In this document: piece after piece, positions 1-7,740 of the stretch | How the letters are laid out: every line of letters begins with the position of its first letter | How positions within the stretch are numbered: the stretch's first letter is position 1 | Origin: CAZCEC01 sp964497615 | GTDB lineage: Bacteria > Chloroflexota > Anaerolineae > Anaerolineales > UBA6663 | Assembly: GCA_964497615.1 (NCBI GenBank) | Contig: CAZCEC010000010.1 | Coordinates: 1-64,000 of the forward strand | DNA length: 64,000 nucleotides | Direction: 5' to 3' | Program-made: the position numbers and the translations under genes | Notes under the pieces: generated by a model | The model's input: the letters and a program-made list of their open reading frames with translations, nothing else | Databases searched by the model: none | What the model was told of the DNA's origin: nothing

Positions 1-166
1 CCCGTTCATATTGGACAACGCCGAGGCGAAATCAGTCACGACTGATTAAACCCTCAGGATAGAGAAACGAAGGAAATGAGGGACCCAGGGGGACTCGGCG
101 GAAAGGGGTCTGAAGGCGGCGTTTCCAATCCGCGCCCAACCATACACTCACACCCCCACACGCACC

Positions 167-424
167 TCACTCCGGCGGCGGCTTGGGCGGCCCCACCTTC
201 GCCCGCAGCAGGTCCATGATCTCGCCCGCGTAGGCGTGGCGGCGCGTCTCCTTCTTCGAGTACAGCAGGTCCCCATCCACGCTGAACTCGAACACCCCGC
301 CGTGTCCCGGGATCAGCTCCAGCCGCGCGATCTGGAACTCGTACGCCTTTAGCACCTCAGCCGTGAGACTCACGGCCCGGTCAGTGTAATGTCAATGCGC
401 GCAGTATTCGAGGCGGATGTGCAT
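167..424 (-). CDS. selW: SelW/Rdx-family selenoprotein with in-frame UGA (Sec)
   Basis: Read from ATG at 424, the frame gives MHIRLEYCAH, a UGA at 394-392, then HYTDRAVSLTAEV and on to a TGA stop at 167-169, for 85 residues. Position 8-11 is C-A-H-UGA, exactly where SelW/Rdx thioredoxin-fold proteins carry CxxC or CxxU, and the C-terminal part has the family hallmark LIPGHGGVFEFSVDG. A strong AAGGAG lies 5 nt before the ATG; the GTG at 373 has none and would remove the redox motif. A perfect hairpin at 376-360 (GCCGTG-AGTCT-CACGGC) begins its loop 21 nt after the UGA, in the place and with the loop G expected of a bacterial SECIS. SelW-type proteins are thought to act in thiol redox, with partner unknown. 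Sec insertion needs selABCD elsewhere in the genome. The alternative is a pseudogene with a nonsense mutation, which is less likely given the SECIS-like hairpin. Confidence 0.85.
360..376 (-). promoter_or_regulatory. Candidate bacterial SECIS hairpin
   Basis: The minus strand reads GCCGTG-AGTCT-CACGGC, a six-pair perfect stem with a five-base loop that has G at loop position 2. It starts downstream of the UGA codon at 394-392 with 21 nt between the codon and the loop, inside the 16-37 nt window typical of bacterial SECIS elements. The loop resembles the AGGTCT loop of E. coli fdhF. SelB binding is inferred. Confidence 0.6.
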
Positions 425-475
425 GGCGGCTCCTTGGCCGCCATTGTAGTGCGAAGAGGGCAGAAGGCAAGCAAG

Positions 476-1141
476 CTACTCGCAGCTCAACGCCTCCACC
501 GCCACCGCCGCCGCCTCCCACACCGCCGGGTCGTCCGCCCTCAGCAGGGGCGCGCATTCTGGAGCGTCGCGCACCACCAACAGGCTGATGACCTGACTGT
601 AAGTCACGTCGCCCTTTGTGTAATCTGTTCGGCTCACATCCGCTTCCCAGTCCACCCCTGGCCCCAGCGAGATCGTGCGCCAGCCGTCGTCCTGCATCGC
701 CCCGTTATCAAACGCCTGCCGTACCACCAGGTAAATCGGCTCGGCGCTGAGGTTATCAAGCACAAAGGTCGCGTTACAGGTCACGCCGCCCGCGCCGCTG
801 CTGCGCTCGAAGTCAGCGTAGGTCCACACCACGCTCGCCGAAGGGAGCACGCAGGCCGCCGCCTCGCTCGGCGGGGTGGCCGTCGGTGGCTCAATGGCGT
901 CGGTCGGCGCGGTCACCGTTGCTGGCACGGGGCTGGCCGCCTGGGCAGTCTGGGTGACGCTCGTGGGATGCTCACACCAGCCGCCGAAAGCAAAATCTAA
1001 GAAGTCGATATGCCACACACCCCCTTCGCGCAGACAATCCGATTTCATGCTTTGGTTTTCTTGGCCGGGCATGAGGCAGGCCAATTGCGCCAAAACCATC
1101 AACCCGAACACCACCACCGGCCCCACGAGTCGCGTCTTCAT
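476..1141 (-). CDS. Putative lipoprotein, unknown function
   Basis: This 221-residue protein begins with a charged Lys-Thr-Arg, a hydrophobic stretch and the lipobox LAQLAC, so the mature protein should start at Cys22 and be membrane-anchored. A Thr/Pro/Ala-rich linker follows (about residues 60-95), then a C-terminal globular part with several Cys residues that I do not recognise; its layout (an extracellular beta-rich domain mentioning polar, Asp-rich loops) is typical of Chloroflexota surface lipoproteins. GGAGG sits 5 nt upstream of ATG 1141. It stands alone between the SelW gene and a small plus-strand gene. Function is not assignable. Confidence 0.75.
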   Translation of the reverse strand: MKTRLVGPVVVFGLMVLAQLACLMPGQENQSMKSDCLREGGVWHIDFLDFAFGGWCEHPTSVTQTAQAASPVPATVTAPTDAIEPPTATPPSEAAACVLPSASVVWTYADFERSSGAGGVTCNATFVLDNLSAEPIYLVVRQAFDNGAMQDDGWRTISLGPGVDWEADVSRTDYTKGDVTYSQVISLLVVRDAPECAPLLRADDPAVWEAAAVAVEALSCE

Positions 1142-1351
1142 CGCGCCCTCCAGTGCCAGTCCCGATCAGCCCTCCGCCTCGACCCAACCCTCATTGTAGG
1201 GCTGTGCAATCCCTCACACAATACCCCGCCCCTGAGTCTCCCGAGCGCCTTTTTATTTTGTTCACCTGATTTCCCCTCTTCACTGGCCCCTCATTCACAA
1301 CAGACCACTCATGCCGCCCACGCAACACCCTTCCTTCCCCATCTCCATCCC

Positions 1352-1390
1352 CATGGGGTCGTGACCTTCATGATTCATCCTTCTTCCATT
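1352..1390 (+). repeat. Dispersed repeat upstream of a gene (family D type)
   Basis: This stretch contains GGGGTCGTGACCTTCA followed by TTCATCCTTC, and the same two blocks in the same order occur at about 29430-29465, just before the histidine kinase start. Here it ends about 12 bp before the ATG at 1402. The rest of the 260-bp spacer 1142-1401 shows nothing else clear. Confidence 0.5.
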
Positions 1391-1401
1391 ACAATTCCAC
1401 C

Positions 1402-1692
1402 ATGCGCCGCCCCCGCCGCCCGCCCCCGCCCACCCCCGCCAATCCCGAACTCGCCCGGCAGGCCTTCCTCCAGATCGTGGACAACCAGCTCCGCCTCGAC
1501 GACCCGCCCGAAGTCCGCCTCACCTACAACCGCCTGCGCGCCCTCGGCCACAGCGACTTCGACGCCCGCCGCCTCATCGCGCAGTGCGTCGTCGTCGAAG
1601 TCCATCGCATCCAAACCACCCAAACCCCCTTCAGCCGCGCCAGCTACGTCGCCGACCTCAACCGCCTCCCCGCCCCGCCCTGGGACCTATAG
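1402..1692 (+). CDS. Small conserved-looking hypothetical protein
   Basis: The 96-residue product has a Pro/Arg-rich N-terminus (RRPRRPPPPTPANP) and then a compact, probably helical domain of about 75 residues with Arg-Leu-rich segments such as VRLTYNRLRALGHSDFDARR. No signal peptide or membrane segment is seen. I do not recognise the family. No good ribosome-binding site precedes ATG 1402; the upstream DNA is a dispersed pyrimidine-rich repeat. Codon use is like the neighbours, with strong third-position C/G, which supports it being coding. Confidence 0.55.
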   Translation: MRRPRRPPPPTPANPELARQAFLQIVDNQLRLDDPPEVRLTYNRLRALGHSDFDARRLIAQCVVVEVHRIQTTQTPFSRASYVADLNRLPAPPWDL

Positions 1693-1727
1693 CCCTTTCT
1701 CCCCCTTCCTCCTGACCCCTCGTCCTC

Positions 1728-1980
1728 GTCAACGGTCACGCCTACGCCGCCGCCTGGCCCCTCGTCGCCCACACCACCACCGACCGCTGGGACCCCAAAA
1801 CCCACCAACCTCCCCGAACCCATCACACACACCCGGCAAGACCTGCTCATCCTCCGCGACGACGGCCTCGCCTTCGGCCCTGGCGGCGACCATCCCCTTG
1901 ACCACCTCGGCCTGCAAACCAGCTTCCCCGTCATCCCGCCCTTGGTCGCACTGTGCCCGCGTGGCCGATCCCGATTGACA
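1728..1980 (+). pseudogene. Possible frameshifted gene remnant
   Basis: Between the small gene ending at 1692 and the MFS promoter, coding-like sequence switches frame. One frame from about 1728 reads VNGHAYAAAWPLVAHTTTDR up to a run of AAAACCC near 1798. From about 1801 the next frame reads PTNLPEPITHTRQDLLILRD and continues for about 50 residues, with no good start in either. This looks like the inner part of a protein broken by one indel, truncated at both ends. I cannot name the family. It is also possible that this is only GC-rich spacer with open frames. Confidence 0.3.
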
Positions 1981-2034
1981 ACGCCTGCCCAGCTATGGTA
2001 TCTTGTAACCATTGTTACAGTAACTGTGGTTACA
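1975..2034 (+). promoter_or_regulatory. Sigma-70-type promoter with 31-bp dyad operator
   Basis: TTGACA at 1975-1980 and TATCTT at 1999-2004 are spaced 18 bp. From 2004 to 2034 runs a near-perfect nested palindrome: outer arms TGTAACCA and TGGTTACA, inner arms GTTAC and GTAAC around a central A at 2019. The dyad covers the expected transcription start and ends 4 bp before the MFS start codon, the geometry of a repressor operator. The regulator gene is not adjacent. Confidence 0.65.
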
Positions 2035-2038
2035 TGAT

Positions 2039-3415
2039 ATGAAACCTCTTCGTCTCACCGGTATGCCGGCCTTCAACCTCATTTGGGCTGGGCAGTTCGT
2101 CTCCCTCATCGGCTCCTCCCTCATGCGCTTTGCGGTGGGCATCTGGCTCTACGAGCAGACCGGCCTCGCCACCACCTTCACCACCATGATCTTCCTCGCC
2201 TCTCTGCCCCGCGTCCTGCTCAGCCCGGTGGCCGGCGCGCTGGTGGACCGCCTCAACCGCAAGTTCACGCTGATGGTCAGCGACCTGGCCACGGCCCTGC
2301 TCACCATCGTCATCTTCCTCCTGCTCCAGGGCGATTCACTCTCCATCTGGCACATCTATGTCCTGGTCGCCCTCTCCAGCGCCTTCGAGGCCTTCCAGTT
2401 CCCCGCCTACTCCTCGGCCGTCACTCTGCTGGTGAGCAAACAGCACTTCGCCCGCGCCAGCGCCATGCTGGCCCTGGCCGATGACGCCTCGCGCGTCCTG
2501 GCCCCCCTGCTGGCCGCCGCGCTCCTGCGTGTCATCCACCTGGAAGGCATCGTTCTGCTCGATATCCTCAGCTTCCTAGTCGCGCTAAGCACCTTGCTGC
2601 TCATCCCCATCCCCCAGCCCACCCAATCGGAGACAGGCCGCAAAGCCGGGCGCGGCTTCTGGAAGGAGGTCACCTTTGGGTTTCGCTTCATGTTGGAGCG
2701 TCCCGGTCTCCTCGGCCTGCAAGCCAACTTCCTCATGGTCAACCTGATGCTGGGGATGAGCACCGTGCTGCGGACGCCAATGGTGCTGGCCCGCACCGGC
2801 AACGACGAAGTGATCTTGGGCATCGTCGCCACGGTCATGGCCGTGGGCGGCGTCGTGGGCGGCCTGGTGATGAGCGTGTGGGGCGGGCCGCGCCGCCGGA
2901 TTCACGGCGTGCTCATCAGCCTGATCGTGATGAGCCTGGGGCGCGGGCTGCTGGGGTTGGGCCAGGAAGTCGTGCTGTGGTCCCTTGGCGGCTTTGTCAT
3001 CATGTTCTTCATCGCCTTCGGCAACGCCGCCAATCAAGCCATCTGGCTGGCCAAGACCCCCGCCGATGTGCAGGGGCGCGTCTTCGCGGCCCGGCGCTTC
3101 ACGGGCCAACTCACCTTCCCCCTCGCCGTCGTCATCTCCGGCCCCCTGGCCGACCGCTTCTTCGAGCCGGCCATGGCCGCCGCCGGTCGCCTGGCCCCTG
3201 TCTTTGCCCCGCTGGTGGGTGTGGGCCCTGGCGCGGGCATGTCGCTCCTCATCACCCTCACCGCCGTCATCGGGCTCATCCTGCCCGTCGCGAGCTACCT
3301 CATCCCCGCCCTGCGCAACATCGAAGACACCCTGCCCGACGCCAACCTGGCTCCGCCTCCGCCCAGCGCGCCGCCCGCCCCCGCGCCAACCGCCCAAACC
3401 GCTTCCCCGAATTAA
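2039..3415 (+). CDS. MFS efflux transporter (EntS/MefA-like, DHA3 type)
   Basis: The 458-residue protein has about 12 hydrophobic helices. The start (NLIWAGQFVSLIGSSLMRFAVGIW) and the loop GALVDRLNRKFTL between helices 2 and 3 match the macrolide/enterobactin-exporter branch of the major facilitator superfamily, which exports small hydrophobic molecules by proton antiport across the inner membrane. Later segments include the repeated glycine-rich helix motif GGVVGGLVMSVWGG, and a Pro/Ala-rich cytoplasmic tail ends the protein. ATG 2039 lies only 4 bp after a palindromic operator and has no strong ribosome-binding site. Substrate is unknown; the operator suggests inducible efflux, perhaps of a toxic compound sensed by a TetR/MarR-type repressor encoded elsewhere. 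Confidence 0.85.
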   Translation: MKPLRLTGMPAFNLIWAGQFVSLIGSSLMRFAVGIWLYEQTGLATTFTTMIFLASLPRVLLSPVAGALVDRLNRKFTLMVSDLATALLTIVIFLLLQGDSLSIWHIYVLVALSSAFEAFQFPAYSSAVTLLVSKQHFARASAMLALADDASRVLAPLLAAALLRVIHLEGIVLLDILSFLVALSTLLLIPIPQPTQSETGRKAGRGFWKEVTFGFRFMLERPGLLGLQANFLMVNLMLGMSTVLRTPMVLARTGNDEVILGIVATVMAVGGVVGGLVMSVWGGPRRRIHGVLISLIVMSLGRGLLGLGQEVVLWSLGGFVIMFFIAFGNAANQAIWLAKTPADVQGRVFAARRFTGQLTFPLAVVISGPLADRFFEPAMAAAGRLAPVFAPLVGVGPGAGMSLLITLTAVIGLILPVASYLIPALRNIEDTLPDANLAPPPPSAPPAPAPTAQTASPN

Positions 3416-3483
3416 AGCCAATCGCAAAACCCACCGTCGCCGCGCCCTTTACGGGCGCGGCCCGGCTGGAGTGCCAAGCAGAT

Positions 3484-3509
3484 CGGCGGGGCTAAACCCC
3501 GCCGCTACG
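3484..3509. repeat. Palindromic repeat, family A (TAGCGGCGGGGTTTA type)
   Basis: Arms CGGCGGGG (3484-3491) and CCCCGCCG (3497-3504) surround a 5-base loop, followed by CTAC. The reverse complement reads GTAGCGGCGGGGTTTAG..., nearly identical to the element at 9714-9738 and related to the one at 44184-44206. It lies after the MFS gene and could terminate transcription, but it has no T-tract. Confidence 0.6.
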
Positions 3510-3600
3510 GGAAAATCAGGGCGCCGCGTATAGGTGCAATGGCCCTGCATCAACTGGCGAACAACCGCGCACGTCAGCCTGAATGGATCGGAGTGACTCC

Positions 3601-3957
3601 ATGCCCCCCACCCCCAGCCCCGCCATTGACGACTTCCTCGCCCGCGTCCCCGCCGAGCAGCGCGCCGCCCTCGAGCGCCTGCGCCAGACCATCCGCGCCG
3701 CCGCCCCCCACGCCGAGGAGTACATCGGCTACGGCGTGCCGGCCTTCCGCTATCACGGCCGGCCCCTGGTCTCGTTCGGCTACGGCAAGGCCCACCTCTC
3801 GTTCTACGTCCAAAGCCCGGCCGTCATGGACGCCCACGCCGCCGACCTCGGCAAATACGACACCTCCAAGGGCACCGTCCGCTTCACCGCCGAGAAGCCC
3901 CTGCCCGTCACCCTGATCAAGAAACTCGTCAAAGCCCGCATGCAGGAGATCGGCTAA
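3601..3957 (+). CDS. DUF1801-family protein (YdhG/YjbR-like fold)
   Basis: The 118-residue product matches the DUF1801 pattern: IDDFLARVPAEQRAALERLR, then a central segment EEYIGYGVPAFRYHGRPLV and LSFYVQSPAV, ending in a KGTVRFTAEKPLP segment and a helix with Lys residues. These small cytosolic proteins have a CyaY-like fold and no established biochemical role. ATG 3601 is preferred because GGAG lies 7 nt upstream; an in-frame ATG at 3583 has no such site and would add six residues. Confidence 0.8.
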   Translation: MPPTPSPAIDDFLARVPAEQRAALERLRQTIRAAAPHAEEYIGYGVPAFRYHGRPLVSFGYGKAHLSFYVQSPAVMDAHAADLGKYDTSKGTVRFTAEKPLPVTLIKKLVKARMQEIG

Positions 3958-4026
3958 TACCCACCGCCTGCCACCTGGCATTTGACCCCGCACTGGACAC
4001 ATGGCACCTGACACTTGACACTCGCA

Positions 4027-4497
4027 ATGAGCTCTAACGCAGACACCATCACCCGCTTCTACACCGCCTTCGCCCTCCGCGACCCCGCCCCCATGGCCGC
4101 TGCCTACGCGCCCGACGCCACCTTCGCCGATGCCGTCTTCTCCCTGCGCGGCAAGGAGATCGGCGCGATGTGGCACATGCTGTGCGAGTCCGGCACAGAC
4201 CTGAGAGTGGTCTTCTCCGGCGTGGAGGCCGATGACGCCGTTGGCCGCGCGCATTGGGAGGCGTGGTACTCGTTCGGCGGGCGGCCCGTCCACAATATCC
4301 TGGACGCGCGCTTCAAGTTCGCCAATGGCCTAATCATCGAACACCGCGACACGTTTGACTTCCGCCGCTGGGCCGCCCAGGCCCTCGGCCCGCTGGGCAA
4401 ACTGCTCGGCTGGGCGCCCTTCGTCCGCCGCCAGGTGCAGGCCCGCGCCCGCGCCCGGCTGGACCGTTTCATCCTCGCGCACCCCCAGTACCGCTAA
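4027..4497 (+). CDS. SnoaL/NTF2-like small-fold protein
   Basis: A 156-residue protein with the NTF2-like layout: an N-terminal helix (SNADTITRFYTAFALRDPAP), the typical YAPDATFADAVFSLRGKEIG strand-helix, then beta strands with HWEAWYSFGGRPVHN and a final helix. Such proteins bind small hydrophobic ligands or act as isomerases or hydrolases in a conical pocket. No catalytic set can be assigned safely. The upstream 60 bp contain short near-repeats of the type TGACACTTGACACT. ATG 4027 was chosen over an upstream TTG. The C-terminus is rich in Arg and Ala. Confidence 0.7.
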   Translation: MSSNADTITRFYTAFALRDPAPMAAAYAPDATFADAVFSLRGKEIGAMWHMLCESGTDLRVVFSGVEADDAVGRAHWEAWYSFGGRPVHNILDARFKFANGLIIEHRDTFDFRRWAAQALGPLGKLLGWAPFVRRQVQARARARLDRFILAHPQYR

Positions 4498-4528
4498 AAC
4501 CGTATAGGTACATAAAGGAAGGTACACC

Positions 4529-5998
4529 ATGAAGATTCCGCTGAATCGGCTCTTGTTTGTCGTCCCGTTGCTGCTGGCCTGCGCGGTGCTCTCGCCCACG
4601 CCTCCCCCCACGTTGCCGCCCGTCACCCAACTCCCCAACGCCACCGCGACGCCCCCACCCGTCGCGCCCACCAGCACCCTGCCCGCGCCCACCGAGGCCA
4701 TCGAGCCGACCGCCCCCGTCGAAGGCGTCTCCCCCGCCGAGGGGGCCGCAATGCTGGCCCTGGCCAACGCGCAGGGCTTTCCGCTCGATCAGATTACGCT
4801 GGTGAGCACCGAAGCGGTGGACTGGCCCAACGGCTGCCTGGGCGTGGAGCAGCCGGACGTGGCCTGCACCGAAGCCATCGTGCCCGGCTTCCGCATCATC
4901 CTGGCGGCGGGCGGCCAGGAATTCGAGTATCACACCAACCAGGACGGCACCCAGGTCGCCGCCGCCGTGCGCGAGTTCGCCTCCCTGCGGCTGGTGGTGC
5001 GCGGCGAGGATGGCAGCCTGAAGCTGCTGGATACGGGCTACGCCCTGCTCGACCAGGGCCTGCTCAACCAGGGCCTGATGCCGCTGGGCGGCGCGGTGGG
5101 CGATACGACCTACGTGCTCAACCTCAACGCCTACCCGCTGGAAATCCTCCGCCTCGACGAGAGCGGTCCGCAGCCCGTCGCCGTGAGCGAGACGCCCAGC
5201 TATGCCCTGGCCGTGTGGCCCGGGACCGGCAGCGCCCCCGCCCGGCTGGCGTTCAGCACCTCGCCCACGTTCGACAACCCGCAGACCAAGATCTTCTCCC
5301 TCGCGCCGGATGGCTCCGACCTCGTCCAGGTCCTCATCGACACCCAGACGCAGGGCAGCCCGCCCTTCCACTTCATGGCCCAGCGCTGGTCGTTGGACGG
5401 CCAGGCCCTGTACTTCAGCCGCGAGCCGTACGGCATCGGCGGCTACATCCCCTTCAACGGCGCTTCCAGCCTGTTCCGCTACGACTTCGCCACCGACAGC
5501 GTCACGCCGTTGGTGCCCTTCGACCTGGCGGCCAATATGCTGTGCCTGGGCGATCTCGACCTGCGCTATCAGCGCGCCGTGGGCAACTGCGACGACCGGA
5601 CTGTTATCACCGTCTATGATTTGACCGGGAACGGCCCGGACACCACCATCACACCGCCGGCCGAGGCCGCGGAGTTCGGCCTGCTGGGCAGCGCGCACCT
5701 CAGCCCGGAGGGCGGGCGCGTGGCGTTTGCCCTGGCGCGCGGCAACCCGGAGGGCGAGCAGGGCGCCATCGCCCTTGCCGATAGCCTCAGCGGCGCGGCG
5801 CGGCTGGTGCTCACCAGCGAGCCGGGCAGCTACTACACCCTGGCCGGCTGGCTGGACGACAGCACCTTATTGGTTCAACAGCAGACCATGACCTGCGCCG
5901 ATGTGTGCCCCGCCAGCCTGTGGACGGTGGGCGTTGACGGCAGCAGCCTCACCAAGCTGTCCGACGGCACCTTTGTGGCCTTCGCGCCCGGCCGATAG
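4529..5998 (+). CDS. Lipoprotein with PD40/TolB-like beta-propeller
   Basis: The 489-residue product starts with a lipoprotein signal (VVPLLLAC, Cys18) and a Pro/Thr linker to about residue 70. A short domain with conserved-looking Cys residues (NGCLGVEQPDVACTEAIVPGF) is followed by a region of repeated strands with phrases like RWSLDGQALYFSREPYG, LSPEGGRVAFALARG and AGWLDDSTLLVQQ, which are PD40-type propeller blades. It is probably an anchored extracellular binding or sensor protein. AAAGGAAGG precedes the ATG. The similar lipoprotein at 48948-50213 has the same plan, so both may be paralogues. Confidence 0.75.
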   Translation: MKIPLNRLLFVVPLLLACAVLSPTPPPTLPPVTQLPNATATPPPVAPTSTLPAPTEAIEPTAPVEGVSPAEGAAMLALANAQGFPLDQITLVSTEAVDWPNGCLGVEQPDVACTEAIVPGFRIILAAGGQEFEYHTNQDGTQVAAAVREFASLRLVVRGEDGSLKLLDTGYALLDQGLLNQGLMPLGGAVGDTTYVLNLNAYPLEILRLDESGPQPVAVSETPSYALAVWPGTGSAPARLAFSTSPTFDNPQTKIFSLAPDGSDLVQVLIDTQTQGSPPFHFMAQRWSLDGQALYFSREPYGIGGYIPFNGASSLFRYDFATDSVTPLVPFDLAANMLCLGDLDLRYQRAVGNCDDRTVITVYDLTGNGPDTTITPPAEAAEFGLLGSAHLSPEGGRVAFALARGNPEGEQGAIALADSLSGAARLVLTSEPGSYYTLAGWLDDSTLLVQQQTMTCADVCPASLWTVGVDGSSLTKLSDGTFVAFAPGR

Positions 5999-6005
5999 GC
6001 ACTAC

Positions 6006-6052
6006 GGGAGTGCGGGGGTGTCGGAGTCTTACTCCGACACCCCCGCACTCCC
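6006..6052. repeat. 22-bp perfect inverted repeat, possible terminator
   Basis: Arms GGGAGTGCGGGGGTGTCGGAGT (6006-6027, shown here as the 22-base arm with its mate 6031-6052) are fully complementary around a CTT loop. It follows the lipoprotein stop and precedes the convergent transporter. There is no T-run, so any termination role is inferred; it may be a member of a mobile palindrome family. Confidence 0.6.
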
Positions 6053-6188
6053 ACACATTCCACTGACGAGACACGAGTGCAGAAACAGGCGACCTGTTCG
6101 GGATAGCGCAGTCCGGCCCTTTATGAGCCAGCCCGCGGCCATCACAGCCGCGACTACGGGTGTTCCAACCACGTCATCTGACGCGGCA

Positions 6189-7502
6189 CTAGGCCCCCGC
6201 GGCGGCCGGTTCGGCCACCACCGCCTCGCCCCGCTTCACCCCCAGCATCAGCGCCACTGCCGCCACCAGGAACAGCGGCGCCACCAGCATCCCATTGTTG
6301 TAGTTCTCGCCCGTCAACTGCACGATCCAGCCGTAGATATTCGGCCCGGCGATGGCGGCCAGGGTAGAGAAGAGATAGTACAGGCCGGTGTACGTCCCCA
6401 GCCGCGCCGGGGTAGTCATGTCCACCACCATCGGCAGCGAGTTGATATTGATCAGCGACCAGGCGATGCCGGCCACCATCAGCAGCAGCCCAATAAGGGT
6501 GAGCGAGGCCGGCCCGCCTTCCACCAGCCGGATGCCGATGAGCGGCAGCGGCGCCACCACGCCCAGCAGCGTCTCTGGCGGCAGCACGAAAATCGTGGCG
6601 ATGACGGCGCCCATGATCACCAGCCCGCCCATGATGGTCACCCGCCGGCCCAGCCGCGCGCCAATGTAACCCGCCGGCAGGGCGAAGAGGATGAACAGCA
6701 GCCCCAGCTCGGCCAGCAGGCCGCCCGCATTGGCGGCAGCAAAGTCCTTGTCGGGCTGGGCGGCGAACAGGTGATTGGTGGCGTACAGGGTGAAGAACGC
6801 CTCGATGGCGGCATAGGCCAGAAACCAGAAGAAAATCGCCAGCAGCAGCCGCAAGGCGCTCTTGTCGCGGTCACGCGCCACCTCCCGCAGGCTGGCGATC
6901 ATCCCCGGCTGCTGCTCGGCCGCTTCGTACACCTTGGGCTCGCGGATGAAGATGAGCACCAGCGCCGCCGAGATCAGCACTAGCCCCGATCCCATCCAGA
7001 AGGGATAGGCGTTGTTGGCGGCGAAGAGTTGGCCGCCCACCAGCGTCGCCAGGATAAACCCGAACCCGCCCATGAAGTTGATAATGCCGTTGGCCTGTGA
7101 GCGCAGCGGCGAAGGCGTGATGTCGGGCATGAGCGCCACCACCGGCGTGCGCCACAGCGCCATCGAAAGCAGCAGCGTCGTCGTCCCGGCCACAAACAGC
7201 GGCAGCACGCTTGCCAGCGGAATCCACCCGAAGGCCAGCGCCGCCAGCGGAGCGCCGACCAGGATAAAGGGCATGCGGCGGCCAATGCGGGTTCGCAGCC
7301 GGTCCGAGAGCGCCCCCACTGGCGGTTGGATTAGCAGCGCGGCAAAATTGTCCAGCGTCAGAAAGAAGCCGATGAGGGCCGGGCTGAGGTCGAACCGGTC
7401 CTTCAGCAGCAGCGGCACAAAGGCGTTGTACACGCCCCAGATGACCGACACCCCGAAGAACCCAAACCCGAGCAGAAAGGTCTTGCCATAATTCAGGCGC
7501 AT
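6189..7502 (-). CDS. MFS sugar transporter, SLC45/GPH-like
   Basis: A 437-residue protein with about 12 membrane segments. The N-terminal half carries LDNFAALLIQPPVGALSDR and the loop RTRIGRRMPFIL, the signature of the SLC45/GPH (sucrose-type or glycoside) symporters, which bring sugars in with H+ or Na+. ATG 7502 has AAGGAG 6 nt upstream and starts directly before MRLNYGKTFLLGFGFFG; a longer frame begins at 7583 without support. It is divergent from the DoxX-like gene with a 238-bp spacer between them. The substrate cannot be stated from sequence. Confidence 0.85.
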   Translation of the reverse strand: MRLNYGKTFLLGFGFFGVSVIWGVYNAFVPLLLKDRFDLSPALIGFFLTLDNFAALLIQPPVGALSDRLRTRIGRRMPFILVGAPLAALAFGWIPLASVLPLFVAGTTTLLLSMALWRTPVVALMPDITPSPLRSQANGIINFMGGFGFILATLVGGQLFAANNAYPFWMGSGLVLISAALVLIFIREPKVYEAAEQQPGMIASLREVARDRDKSALRLLLAIFFWFLAYAAIEAFFTLYATNHLFAAQPDKDFAAANAGGLLAELGLLFILFALPAGYIGARLGRRVTIMGGLVIMGAVIATIFVLPPETLLGVVAPLPLIGIRLVEGGPASLTLIGLLLMVAGIAWSLININSLPMVVDMTTPARLGTYTGLYYLFSTLAAIAGPNIYGWIVQLTGENYNNGMLVAPLFLVAAVALMLGVKRGEAVVAEPAAAGA

Positions 7503-7567
7503 GGGCGGCTCCTTTGCTGGCTGAATGGAATAGCGAGAGTGTAGGGCCAAATCCCCGCCGTTGAAAG

Positions 7568-7628
7568 TGTCATTCCCTGTCATATTTCAAATCAGACTTC
7601 TGTCATCTGAATTACTGATGCTTGTCAC
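7568..7628 (+). promoter_or_regulatory. Cluster of TGTCA direct repeats in divergent spacer
   Basis: TGTCAT occurs at 7568-7573, 7578-7583 and 7601-7606, and TGTCAC at 7623-7628, spaced 10, 23 and 22 bp, i.e. about one and two helical turns. They lie between the SLC45-like gene and the DoxX gene and may bind a regulator. No strong promoter boxes are clear in the rest of 7503-7740, although TATACT occurs at 7651-7656. Confidence 0.35.
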
Positions 7629-7740
7629 TGCCTCCGCCCCGGCCCCCGTCCTATACTGCCGGCATAAGTCGGATAAAGCCGACCCACAACACCTGAATTG
7701 TTTTGCTTGCAGCCGCAAGTTGTGCCCTAAGGAGGCAACC

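Noticed and set aside
1..166. Possible gene or promoter in the first 166 bp
   Set aside because: Only an 8-bp palindrome (AATCAGTC/GACTGATT at 30-47) is seen; no supported coding frame or promoter.
389..1000. A 203-residue plus-strand frame opposite the SelW and lipoprotein genes
   Set aside because: It is antisense to a lipoprotein with a clear signal peptide and ribosome-binding site and has Arg/His/Ala-rich composition typical of shadow frames.
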